A stretch of 64,000 nt of DNA, taken from Limnomonas spitsbergensis (Eukaryota; Chlorophyta; Chlorophyceae; Chlamydomonadales). Positions 52,096-62,884 of this stretch are shown here, piece by piece (within the stretch, counting starts at the first letter, position 1; every line of letters starts with the position of its first letter). The stretch is taken from positions 1,832,001 to 1,896,000 of the forward strand of contig JAYJMM010000104.1 in the NCBI GenBank assembly GCA_037349105.1, read 5' to 3'. Made by a program: the position numbers and the translations under genes. The notes below the pieces were generated by a model. It saw only the letters and a list, made by a program, of their open reading frames with translations. It was not told the origin of the DNA and made no database searches.

Positions 52096-52870
52096 CTGCA
52101 AGTTGTCCGTGTCCTGCTGCTGCTGCTGCTGCTCGCTGGTCCTGGTATGAGCACTGACACTGCAGTGCTGAGGCTGTTGTGCAGTGCACCACTCCACTGG
52201 GAAATAAAGCAAGGAGGTATGGGCAGGCCCGATTGATTTACCGGTTTATAGTCCAGCAGGTGACTTCTAGCAGACCCTTCAAATTTCAATTACCAAAGCA
52301 TGCAGCATACCGGTAGGAGGGTAGCCAACAAGAATTCAAGATCGGACCGGCACCACAACAATGTGAATATCACTTTTGCGAAATCCTGGTGTCGGTGTCA
52401 CACCTGTTCGAGACGACGTGTTATTCCCTGGAAAAGATGGTCGGTACCAGCTTTCGATCGTTCAGCGGTTCGGGTGCTGGAGACAGTCGAGACAGTCGAG
52501 ACGTGCTGAAGATGCTGCGCTGGACTGAGTACCGGTACTTACAAGGGGCGGGGTTCGGCAGGACGCACAGTTTTGTAGCAAGCAAGTATGAGTTGGGATG
52601 AGACTAAAATAGAAAAATGCGCTTACGGTAAAAATAGATATGTCGCAGCAAGCGTGCGGCATGGTCCCGGTATCACGGCGTCGTTGGTAGTCATGGGGCA
52701 GGCCACCCAGGGAGTAACCCATCGGTGGTTGTCAATCACTGAAGGGATTCCCCGTTTTGACGTGGCATGCATCGCAGCGAAGATCCCCGAGCGAGCGAGG
52801 GGGCGAAGTTGGTACTGACCAGGCAGCTCCACGAGCAAAGAAGATTTGGGGGTAGCTCATAGCTGTCCGG

Positions 52871-54910
52871 GAAATTGTGGCAGCTTGAAGAACGAAGTGT
52901 TCAGCCCTCCTCCTCTTATTTCCTGTCATCATTGGCATATCATAATATACATTGATCGATGTTACCGTATTGAGTGCCACATTTGCGAGGAATCGAGGGT
53001 CAACCAGATCTACACCATGCGCCCTGAAACGTGGATCCACCAGCAGATCTGCACCACGTAAGGTCTCCACTTGGGTGAGTGAGTACCAGCAGGCAATAGG
53101 GCAGTAGACAGTTCACAGTGTGGACATCAGCAAGCAGGTCACCAGTGAGCATCCAGCAGGCTAGTGTGCACCAGCTGACAGGTCACAAGAAGGCATCAGC
53201 AGGCAGGTCACTAGTGGGTACCATGTACAACAAGACTGAACCACAGGGGTAGGTACCTCTTTTTCTGCTCCTCTGTTCTGTGGAGTTGGATGTGCAAGTT
53301 TCTCTCTGTCAATGTTGAAGGACCCACCGACTGGGTCCGTGGATAATTTCACATCCACCACCCGTATTTGTTTGTTTCCGATTTCCCCAGTTTGTGATCT
53401 CATGTTTTTCTTCCCCAGACTTTCCTACACGTCCCCTTATCTAGACATAAAGTTGGGCGCCCTTGCTAATGGGCCTTTTGAACAGGGTCCACAGGTGTTC
53501 CGTTATTAAATCAACTACCAACATCCGCCCAAAGCCTCAAACTGCTTAAAGGCTTGTCATTATCAAACTTGTTGTTGCGGCGTAGTCGATCCAGAGGCTG
53601 AGGATTCCTCTTACATCCGCTTTTTGCTTTCCCTGTCTTTACCGGAGACATCCTTTGCCTTCGCACCGTTGTATGTTAATTGGCCCGCGCGGAATACGGT
53701 AACACACAGTTTATTCATTAATTGATCATTTAAGGTTCGTGCGACTTAACTTGATAATTAAAATCTGGAATTCTCGCCTGTGAGTTCGTATACCGTACCG
53801 AACAAATTCCCCACACTTTCCCACAGCAGGACCGGTATTCTAAGCATCATGCTCTGTGCGTTCCCACTTACCCCTGCGGTTGCTACGCCTTATCCCGATA
53901 GCAAAGCGCCTGCTTTCCATTGAAGTGGCTTCGTGGACTAGCATTCAAGTTTTGATGGCCCCTGCAGCTTAATAAAAACTACTTACAATAAATATAGTTC
54001 ATTGCCTCATGCGAAGGGAAATAACGTATACGAGTAGTTTCCCTTGACGTTCCCCCCCAATTTCGTGCCCCACTCTTTCCCTTTCCTCCCAACGGGACAA
54101 GCAGGCACCCACGCGGTCAAGTCTTTTGTGCAAGGCCCAGAGGTGTAGCGTCATTGACCTTACCATCCCTTGCTTCATTTCCTGCATCTCTTCCGAAGCT
54201 GATCATGCAGGCTAGCATGCTTGTTCGTTTCCTCACTGCAGCCTGTGTCTGTTGCTGCGCTCATTGTGCATGCCGGTTGCGGGTTAGGATCTGCCCTGGT
54301 CACGTAGTCAGAATCCGCATAAATAAATGTGAATCTTTGACACGGGCAAATAAGTGCTACTTCAGAAAGAAAGGAAGAACAAACTGAAATGTGTCGTTTA
54401 AGGGGACTTCAAATAACGGTACTGTATACGGTATACGACTAACATGATATGGATGTTTCTCGTTGTCCTAACTCACACGCATACAGACAGGGAACATGCG
54501 CAAGAACCATCTGTCCATTTCCCCTCAAGATCCAAAAGAGGGACGGCATGTTAGAAATCTCCTAACCACGTCATGCATGCACGACAGTGTGGAAGTGCAT
54601 GTCATACATGCATGACAGAGTAGAGGCATGTAAACTGCATGCATGCGTGGCAGTGTGGAGGTGCACCTCAGACATAGCTGCATGGGCATGCTGTGGCATG
54701 TGCAAGGAGAAGTCATCAGTTAACATCAATGCATGGCGGAGTGGAGGCCCTCGTCATGCCTGCAAGCGAGCGCTCAAGTCCACTGTCTCATCGGATGCAA
54801 CATGCTCGATGGAACAGTGAAACGAACCTGAGCCTCCATCATGCCCACATCCCAGTACCCCACCCGAAACCCTAACGCAGGCCTCATGTTTCAGCTGCTC
54901 ACGCACCAGC
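52871..54910. other. Intergenic with two family A copies and a 37-bp repeat
   Basis: Family A cores at about 53450-53512 and 54085-54160. About three degenerate units of GTGTGGAAGTGCATGTCATA / CATGCATGACAGAG occur at 54570-54690. No gene was identified; a 60-codon minus-strand frame at 53161-53403 is protein-like but unassigned. Confidence 0.4.
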
Positions 54911-57900
54911 CTACTGCTTCCGAGCGGCCTGGGCCTGTGAGCGGGTCATCACCCCGGGCGTTACAACCCCTGACATATCCTTGACGTTGCTGGGAGTTGT
55001 GCTCGTAGCACCCGCCATTGTCTTGGCTCCCGCTGATGATGCGCACCCGCCCTCGCCCTCAATCCCCGAGGACGAGGCGGCTGCGTGGCGGCTGCGGCTA
55101 TTTCTCCTGCTGCGCGGCTGCCGAGTCTGCGTCTTCCACGCCTGGCTTGAGCGCTGCCGAAGCTCTTGTACTGCCTCGATGTACTCGAAGTAAAGCCGCA
55201 GGTACCACTGGGGCATGCCGGTGTTGTACGACTCAGCATCAATCCAGCCAATGTGGCCGCCCTGCATGTCCAGCAGCAGTGTTCTATTTAGTGCTTAACA
55301 GGCCACCCATTATTTAGTGCTTAACAGGCCACCCATTATTTAGTGCTTAACAGGCCACCCATTATTTAGTGCTTAACAGGCCACCCATTATTTAGTGCTT
55401 AACAGGCCACCCATTATTTAGTGCTTAACAGGCCACCCATTATTTAGTGCTTAACAGGCCACCCATTATTTAGTGCTTAACAGGCCACCCATTATTTAGT
55501 GCTGGACAGGCCACCCATTATTTAGTGCTGGACAGGCCACCCATTATTTAGTGCTGGACAGGCCACCCATTATTTAGTGCTGGACAGGCCACCCATTATT
55601 TAGTGCTGGACAGGCCACCCATTATTTAGTGCTGGACAGGCCACCCATTATTTAGTGCTGGACAGGCCACCCATTATTTAGTGCTTAACAGGCCACCCAT
55701 TATTTAGTGCTGGACAGGCCACCCATTATTTAGTGCTGAACAGGCCACCCATTATTTAGTGCTGGACAGGCCACCCATTATTTAGTGCTTAACAGGCCAC
55801 CCATTATTTAGTGCTGGACAGGCCACCCATTATTTAGTGCTGGACAGGCCACCCATTATTTAGTGCTTAACAGGCCACCCATTATTTAGTGCTGGACAGG
55901 CCACCCATTATTTAGTGCTTAACAGGCCACCCATTATTTAGTGCTGGACAGGCCACCCATTATTTTAGTGCTTAACAGGCCACCCATTATTTAGTGCTGG
56001 ACAGGCCACCCATTATTTACTGCTGGACAGGCCACCCATAATTTAGTGCTGGACAGGCCACCCATTATTTAGTACGCAACAGGCCACCCATTATTTAGTG
56101 CTTAACAGGCCATCCATTATTTAGTGCTTAACAGGCCACCCATTATTTAGTGCTGGACAGGCCACCCATTATTTAGTGCTGGACAGGCCACCCATTATTT
56201 AGTGCTGGACAGGCCACCCATTATTTAGTGCTGGACAGGCCACCCATTATTTAGTGCTGGACAGGCCACCCATTATTTTAGTGCGCAACAGGCCACCCAT
56301 TATTTTAGTGCTGGACAGGCCACCCATTATTTTAGTGCGCAACAGGCCACCCATTATTTAGTGCTGGACAGGCCACCCATTATTTAGTGCTGGACAGGCC
56401 ACCCATTATTTAGTGCTGGACAGGCCACCCATTATTTAGTGCTGGACAGGCCACCCATTATTTTAGTGCTGGACAGGCCACCCATTATTTAGTGCTGGAC
56501 AGGCCACCCATTATTTAGTGCTGGACAGGCCACCCATTATTTAGTGCTGGACAGGCCACCCATTATTTAGTGCTGGACAGGCCACCCATTATTTAGTGCT
56601 TAACAGGCCACCCATTATTTAGTGCTGGACAGGCCACCCATTATTTAGTGCTGGACAGGCCACCCATTATTTAGTGCTGGACAGGCCACCCATTATTTTA
56701 GTGCTGGACAGGCCACCCATTATTTTAGTGCGCAACAGGCCATCCTGGGCAGGCCACCGAGCAGTCACAACTGGGCCCTTGGGGACGAAACCCAGACCGG
56801 CTAAACGGATCAGGGCCAGCTGAGCATGACCCCTTAACCACAGGCCATGATGTAGCTGACATGTAGCTGTAAGCCCCTAAATATATTGTGCCCCTCGGAT
56901 GCATGGTAGGAGCATGCAGCCCATGCCATGCAGCCCATGCATGTTGAATGTCGAAAAAGACATATCCACCGAGCTGTTGCATGGATGATGAAAGTTAAGA
57001 GATAAGGTAAGAGTCCCATGCTGCCATGCGACTACCGGCACGGATCCTAGCAACTGGTGAAGTCTGGATTATGCAAGGAGAGAACACTGCTGGCCCTAGG
57101 CTTACCCCGTCTGTGGTCACTGTTAGGATGTGTGGGTTGATCCTGGCTGCCTCACTAGGGATGTTGGTCATCGTGACGTGGACCATGGGATCTTGCCTGG
57201 AAATGACACACAGGGGGGCAGCTTGAATTCAACGAGATCTGCGGACTGGTACATGTTTCCATTGCGATTTTAAGAAAACGTATGCAGGTGCATGTGATAG
57301 ACAGACTCGCAGACCCTGCTGTGCCTTCCTACCGCACCTGTTGGCAATGCACAGCAAAGGAGACGCAACATCCTGCGATGAAACAAAAGAAAGGTGGGAG
57401 AGGGAGAGAGGGACCATTATAGATTCTCAGGGAGATGCAGACAGGGACGGTTCTAAATTCAGGATCCAGCAAAGGGCGCAATGCATAAGTAGCATGCATG
57501 CACTTATGCAGAGGCAGACAACAGGCATACGGGGCAAGGTGGGACCAGTCGCACCTACATGTCATTCTGCCCCTTGTCTGGCTGCCTATGCTGCGCAACA
57601 TTTTGTCAATCTCTTGACACGCATTACACATATGCAGTTCATGAACAAAGTACATGTAGTACATGTACAACAAACATTCACAAAGGGCATGTGACTAGTG
57701 CACATGCACTTTGTGTATACTGTATAGATGTACGGCTAGTGTACTACACACATGCAATTCGTGTGTTGTGTATAAATGTATTGATTGCGTACTACACATA
57801 TGCACTTGGCATGTGCGCAACAAAGCAGAGTGTAAATAGGAAATACGCACTACTTGTTCATGCGTGCAGTTCACACCTGGATCTTGGTGTGGCACGACAC

Positions 57901-60900
57901 CTCATCATAGTACTCGCGCAGGCATGTGTAGCCATAGGCCGGGACCACCAACAGGGTCTCAAGCTCCTGAATAGACCTGTCCATTAATTTAAGGGCAGGG
58001 CAAAATATAGTGATACACATGATTCGGAATTAAGGATAGGGCAAACATTCACCATACCCAGCTGGTTCCAGCACACATCCTCGACACGGCAAGGCAGACA
58101 TTCTGAGGGTTTAGGGTTCAGGGCACAGGCTCGGGGTTAAGGCTTAGTGGCACAGGCTCAGGTGATAACGGATACATGGGTTCGCCTAAGTTTCTGCAGC
58201 CACCCTGACTGCCATAATCTGTTCTGCACAATCTGCTGCTGAGCTTGACATCATCCACCCAGCCAACCAAGCTGGACATGCCCTCATATAGCACAGTCCC
58301 AGGCTCAAATGACCCAGTGCGTACCCTGCATGTAGCCATGCAGTGGCCACGCATGTAAGCAGCATTGCCAGCTGCATCATGTTATCAACAAATAACTAGA
58401 CCTGTCAGCTCCATATCACCCCCCTCACGTGCTCTAATGACCCAACGAGTGCTGTGCATGCAGTACGTATGCATGCAAGCAGCGTTGCCACCTGCATGTC
58501 ATCAACATGGAAGAAGCGCTGCAGTGGCCTGTTATTACTCATATTCGCAGTGGCCTGTTATTACTCATATTCGCAGTGGCCTGTTATTACTCATATTCGC
58601 AGTGGCCTGTTATTACTCATATTCGCAGTGGCCTGTTATTACTCATATTCGCAGTGGCCTGTTATTACTCATATTCGCAGTGGCCTGTTATTACTCATAT
58701 TCGCAGTGGCCTGTTATTACTCATATTCGCAGTGGCCTGTTATTACTCATATTCGCAGTGGCCTGTTATTACTCATATTCGCAGTGGCCTGTTATTACTC
58801 ATATTCGCAGTGGCCTGTTATTACTCATATTCGCAGTGGCCTGTTATTACTCATATTCGCAGTGGCCTGTTATTACTCATATTCGCAGTGGCCTGTTATT
58901 ACTCATATTCGCAGTGGCCTGTTATTACTCATATTCGCCGGCTCTATATTACCCCCTGCATGTCATGAGCATATAAGCAGCGCTGCTGGCTCTATTTTAT
59001 TCCCCTCACGTGCTCTAATGACCCAACGAGTGCTGTGCATGCAGTACGTATGCATGCAAGCAGCGTTGCCACCTGCATGTCATGAGCATAGAAGCAGCGC
59101 TGCCAGCTCCATTTCATTCCCCTCACCGGATCCATTTCATTCCCCTCACCGGCTCCATTTTATTCCCCTCACCGGCTCCATTTCATTCCCTTCACCGGCT
59201 CCATTTCATTCCCCTCACCGTCTCCATTTCATTCCCCTCACCGGCTCCATTTCATTCCCCTCACCGGCTCCATTTCATTCCCCTCACCGTCTCCATTTCA
59301 TTCCCCTCACCGGCTCCATTTCATTCCCCTCACCGGCTCCATTTCATTCCCCTCACCGTCTCCATTTCATTCCCCTCACCGTCTCCATTTCATTCCCCTC
59401 ACCGGCTCCGTTTCATTCCCCTCACCGGCTCTGCATCACCGCCGGCATGTCAATGTGAACGCCTGCCTCCTTGGCCAGGAGGCTCACCTCATCGAGCCTG
59501 GTAGGAGGAGGGATAGCAGGGGGCTGGTACACTGAACATGCTTCCACAAGAATTCCATTCTTGTTCACAACCGGTGTTGCTTCCCACCTCTTGGGCCAGG
59601 AGACGTGCCCGATCAAGCGTGGCCAAAGGAGTAGGGGGCGAAAATTTGATCCAAAGCCGAGATTGATCCACACTAATCCGATGTTACTTTACACCAACTT
59701 GATTCAATTAAATGAAATTCCACACCACTTTCTCCCGGCTGCCCTCGAAATATCAGGCAGCTCCACCCCGAGTGCCCATCCCGGTATCCCCGGTATCGTT
59801 GTGGGTTCAGGGTTCAGGGCTAGAGGTGTAAGGCATGTCACGTCGGTAGAGACGTCCGAGGCGGTCTGTAATTCCCTGCAAAAGGAAATCAGCCAGTTCA
59901 GGTGAGTCATGAACACCAGGTCCCCCCTAACTCTGACAGCAGACGCAATCCAAGCTTCTGCCCGGTTTGCTGCTTGGTTCAAAGTGGCTAAGTGTTCTCA
60001 AGTGTTCGCCAGTAGGTGTCAATGGTTACCGTGCACATGCGTCCTCCTTCGCCTTTTATGTTTTGGTGGGGTATTTCTTTCTCCTTTGTGTTCTTCTCCT
60101 TCTTTCCCTCTTCCCTTAAGTTCCTTTTCTTTTCCCCCAACGGGACAGCTGGGCGCCCACGCGGCCGAGCCTTTTTGAGCAGGGCCCAGAGGTGTAACGT
60201 CATTGACATGTAGCCTTTACCCACGCAGTGCTCTTCCTTCGATGCCCACGCGCCACTTGAGGAGCACCATTTTTTCAAAAGGTCCACAAGGCTATAATTT
60301 TATTCACAGTGACTGAGTGACCCATCGCACCTTCCCTCCCCGAGCAAGTCCCGCAGCATCTGGGCCCCCAGGCCGTCACACACAGGATCTCCGCGCAGAG
60401 TTTCAGTCCCTGCAGAGCCAAATTTCAATTCAAATTTATGTACAGTATTTTTTGCCCTGCTTGCCAGTCCCTGCTGTGCCAAATTCAAAATTCAAAACAG
60501 TGATGATTTCAGACCTCCAGTACATATTTCACGTCTCTAAGACTCTGTCCTTCAGGCTGGAGTACGAGGCTGCATTATTGATCCATGCCCAGATAATGGT
60601 AGCACAATGAACATCCAGCTGTATAGATGTATTTGACGTTGACATTGGACCTTGACCCCACCCTCTTAGCTACTGTCACCTTCCCAGATGTCGTATCCAT
60701 TGCTGACTGAGGCCGTGGCAATGAAAGGACAGGCAAGCCCGATGTGAGCCAGGTATTGCACCTATGGATTTCAAATCAGGGAGGACAGGTGGGTTTATAA
60801 TCAGAAGCCTTGGACCCAGAGCCCTAAATACCGCATCCCTTGCTGACAGAGGCGGTAGCAATGAAGGGACAGGCTGGCCCAGCGTGAGCCAAGTATTGCA

Positions 60901-62378
60901 CCTATGGGTCCCACTACTGGAAGGCCACGTGATATTTCAAATGAGAGCCCCTGAACACCAAACCATAGGTGCAGTCAGGTTATCTTTCTTTCTAACCAGA
61001 AGTAAGACGGATCTTGAGGTCCTACTAGCATAGTAAAACACGTGCAACAGGATTGGCAGACATCAGCAGTCCCAAGTCACGGTGTCCACAACAAACTCCT
61101 CCCTCCATGTTCCTTTTCTTTTATCCAAACGGGACAGTTGGGCACCCACGCGGCCGAGCCTTTTTGAGCAGGGCCTAGCGGTGTAACGTCATGGACCTCC
61201 CTCCCTGAGATCGGCACAATATTTTCGAACATGCAGACCACAATTATGAAGTTCAATACAGGGATCAACAACCCAAGCAGAAGCCTTGCCGGATGCCAGA
61301 CCGAGATCCCAGTGGAGTGATATGTTTTGAATTTATTGACGATCTTTTCAAATTACGAGGGTCACACTTACTGCCAGATTTGCGCCGCATGACAGGCCGA
61401 TGAGGAACTTGGGTGCCCTAGGGTACGCGGTCTGCAGGTGTGCCACCACTTCCTCCTGAAAAAAAGCACAGCCAAAGAAAAAAAAAGGCATATGAGAGTG
61501 AGAGAACGTTCAAACTCGATGACAAATCAAGGGTCTGTGGCCGGGGTAAGAGGTCTGCCATTAAGACACCGCCCCCCCCCTGGGGATGTGGTCTGCAATT
61601 GAGACACCGCCCTCCCCCACCTGGGGTATGTGGTCTGCAATTGAGACACCACACACGCACAGCCATACATACACTCACACAGGGCAGCAAAAGTGTGACA
61701 TCAAACTATGCCCACATTATCGCGATTTGCCCCGGTTGGCATGGGAGGCAGGGATGAACAGACACATGCAAACATCATTGCACGGGTGTAGGGGGGGCGT
61801 AATACAAACATTGTACGTCCTACAAACTAACATTGTACGTCCTACAAACATTGTACGTCCTACAAACATTGTACGTCCTACAAACATTGTACGTCCTACA
61901 AACGTTGCACACCCGTGCATTTGCCAGTGTGATTCACCATGTCATCCATGTTGACATGCTTGGGGAAGATCTTGGGGCCCTGAGACGAGGATGCCTTGCC
62001 ATGGCTTGTCGGGGCGTGGTCCTGAGGGCACAATTCAACATATTGATGGCGGTGATTCAGACAACAAGATGCTTTGGAGGGCGATGCATCTGCCCCCTCA
62101 CTGTGGGCAGCTGGCGCACAGTGGGTGCCGAGAGTGCGGGAGGATGCGGAAACGGGCCTGGGCGACGGCATCAAGCCTCACCAGCTTAAATGGCAGAGAA
62201 AGAAGGCCAGACCTGGCAGGATAAAATAGGAAAGAACTAAATGAGCAACATGCAGCGGCGCACGAGTCAAGGCAACAGTGCAAAAGTCCTGTAACTAGGG
62301 TTTAGGGTTTAGGGTTAAGGTTTACGGATTTAGGGCTAAGAGTTGAGGGTTTAGGGTTTAGGGTTGAGGTTTGAGGTT

Positions 62379-62410
<32 letters not shown>

Positions 62411-62884
62411 GGGCAAAGAAAGGGACAAAGCAAGACAGATATGCTGTACGCCTGAACCTAGGCCCCAAGTCCCACTCTCACTTGAAGAGCAGGGAGATGG
62501 AGCATCAAGCATGGCCGAAACTGTCCTCAGGATCATTGTACAGGACTTTCTCCTGAGGATGTGTGGAGAACCACTAGAAACTACGCGCTGCAGCAAGGCT
62601 TGATGATTTAAGAAACATCGAGGCATGCGCCAAGGTGAAGTCCGCGTCATTCCCATGTCAACTCACCTTGGGGAAGGCAGAGTGCGATGTAGCCCCCCAT
62701 TCGTGGATCTATGAGGCCCCCCATTCAGCCGCAGCGCTGGTGAGGGCGGCCAGCTGACTCACCTTGTGCGGTAGGAGGGAGGTGAAGCCATGTCCTCGCC
62801 TGTTGTACACAACGGTGCGATAGCCCCGCTTCAACGCCTGGCCAGCGATCAGCTGTACCGAGCGGGAGGCCGTACTGCTGCCAC
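54911..62884 (-). CDS. Alpha/beta hydrolase, ABHD1/2/3 (YheT/Emb8-like), 5' end missing
   Basis: Likely a serine lipase/esterase; substrate unknown. Exons in coding order: 62884-62763 (GYRTVVYNRRGHG), [gap], 61979-61938 (FPKHVNMDDM), 61455-61372 (nucleophile elbow FLIGLSCGAN, with Ser as nucleophile), 60761-60680 (YLAHIGLACPFIATASVSNGYDIWE), 60409-60331, 59497-59426, 57976-57877 (YGYTCLREYYDEVS), 57372-57338 (35-nt micro-exon, DVASPLLCIAN), 57196-57106 (RQDPMVHVTMTNIPSEA, acid Asp) and 55261-54911 (GGHIGWIDAESYN, catalytic His; stop TAG). Phases agree from 61979 onward, so Ser-Asp-His are all present in order. The C-terminal 75 or so residues after the hydrolase fold are Arg/Ser/Ala-rich and probably disordered. 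N-terminal exons before 62884 were not found; some may lie beyond 64 kb. An exon may also be missing between 62763 and 61979. The neighbouring introns contain six or more arrays. Confidence 0.85.
55283..56745 (-). repeat. 26-bp minisatellite, about 55 copies, in hydrolase last intron
   Basis: Unit on the plus strand: CAGGCCACCCATTATTTAGT plus GCTGGA, GCTTAA or GCGCAA. A block of about nine GCTTAA units lies nearest the last exon and a mosaic of the variants follows; a few units have an extra T (27 bp). It almost fills the intron 55262-57105. Confidence 0.97.
56745..56875 (-). repeat. SINE-like family C copy
   Basis: Minus-strand CAGCTACATGTCAGCTACAT at the right end and GTTTCGTCCCCAAGGGCCCA inside; it abuts the 26-bp array directly. 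Confidence 0.6.
58521..58937 (+). repeat. 26-bp minisatellite, 16 copies, in another hydrolase intron
   Basis: Nearly perfect tandem copies of GCAGTGGCCTGTTATTACTC plus ATATTC. The homogeneity explains long open frames on the plus strand in all three phases (26 is not a multiple of 3), which are not genes. Confidence 0.97.
59107..59425 (-). repeat. 23-bp array copied from hydrolase exon donor (about 14 units)
   Basis: The exon 59497-59426 ends CAGAGCCG/GTGAGGGGAATGAAACGG on the minus strand. The intron continues as tandem copies of AGCCGGTGAGGGGAATGAAA plus TGG, each keeping CCG/GTGAGG (or ACG/GTGAGG). Confidence 0.93.
60016..60210 (+). repeat. Dispersed family A copy
   Basis: TTCCTTTTCTTTTCCCCCAA, GGGCGCCCACGCGGCCGAGC, CTTTTTGAGCAGGGCCCAGA and GGTGTAACGTCATTGACATG: the least diverged copy in the window. 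Confidence 0.75.
60410..60912 (-). repeat. Extra copies of two hydrolase acceptor edges
   Basis: Acceptor of exon 60409-60331 (plus CAGTCC/CTGCAGAGCCAAATTTC) recurs 61 bp upstream in the gene at 60470 (CAGTCC/CTGCTGTGCCAAATTC). Exon 60761-60680 is repeated almost whole at about 60820-60901 (YLAHAGPACPFIATASVSKG, then a stop), with its CATAG/GTGCAATAC acceptor, 140 bp away. Confidence 0.75.
61095..61196 (+). repeat. Dispersed family A copy
   Basis: GGGCACCCACGCGGCCGAGC, CTTTTTGAGCAGGGCCTAGC and GGTGTAACGTCATGGAC. Confidence 0.7.
61530..61655 (-). repeat. 40-bp repeats resembling hydrolase exon 61455-61372
   Basis: Three units of GGTATGTGGTCTGCAATTGA plus GACACC...; the exon itself reads GGTACGCGGTCTGCAGGTGT plus GCCACCAC, so the array seems derived from the exon's 5' part. 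Confidence 0.5.
61803..61905 (+). repeat. 18-bp minisatellite near hydrolase exon donor
   Basis: About five copies of ACAAACATTGTACGTCCT, ending about 30 bp from the 61938 donor. Confidence 0.9.
62290..62412 (+). repeat. Degenerate interstitial telomere-like (TTTAGGG)n tract
   Basis: AGGGTTTAGGGTTTAGGGTT with drift to GAGGGTTGAGGGTTGAGGG. Shorter relatives occur at about 27050-27150, 28400-28440, 31880-31990 and 42880-43030. Confidence 0.7.

Larger units (their letters stand above)
48590..52870 (+). repeat. Segmental duplication, copy 2
   Basis: Partner of 43360-47400; see there for shared landmarks. The coding exons are the best-conserved parts. Confidence 0.8.

Noticed and set aside
55283..56745. 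CRISPR-like array
   Set aside because: Units are 26 bp head-to-tail with no unique spacers, inside a eukaryotic intron.
58365..59458. Long plus-strand ORFs (up to 334 codons) with QWPVITHIRSGLLLLIFAVA repeats
   Set aside because: All three frames are open because the 26-bp unit lacks stops in every phase; this is minisatellite inside a minus-strand gene's intron.
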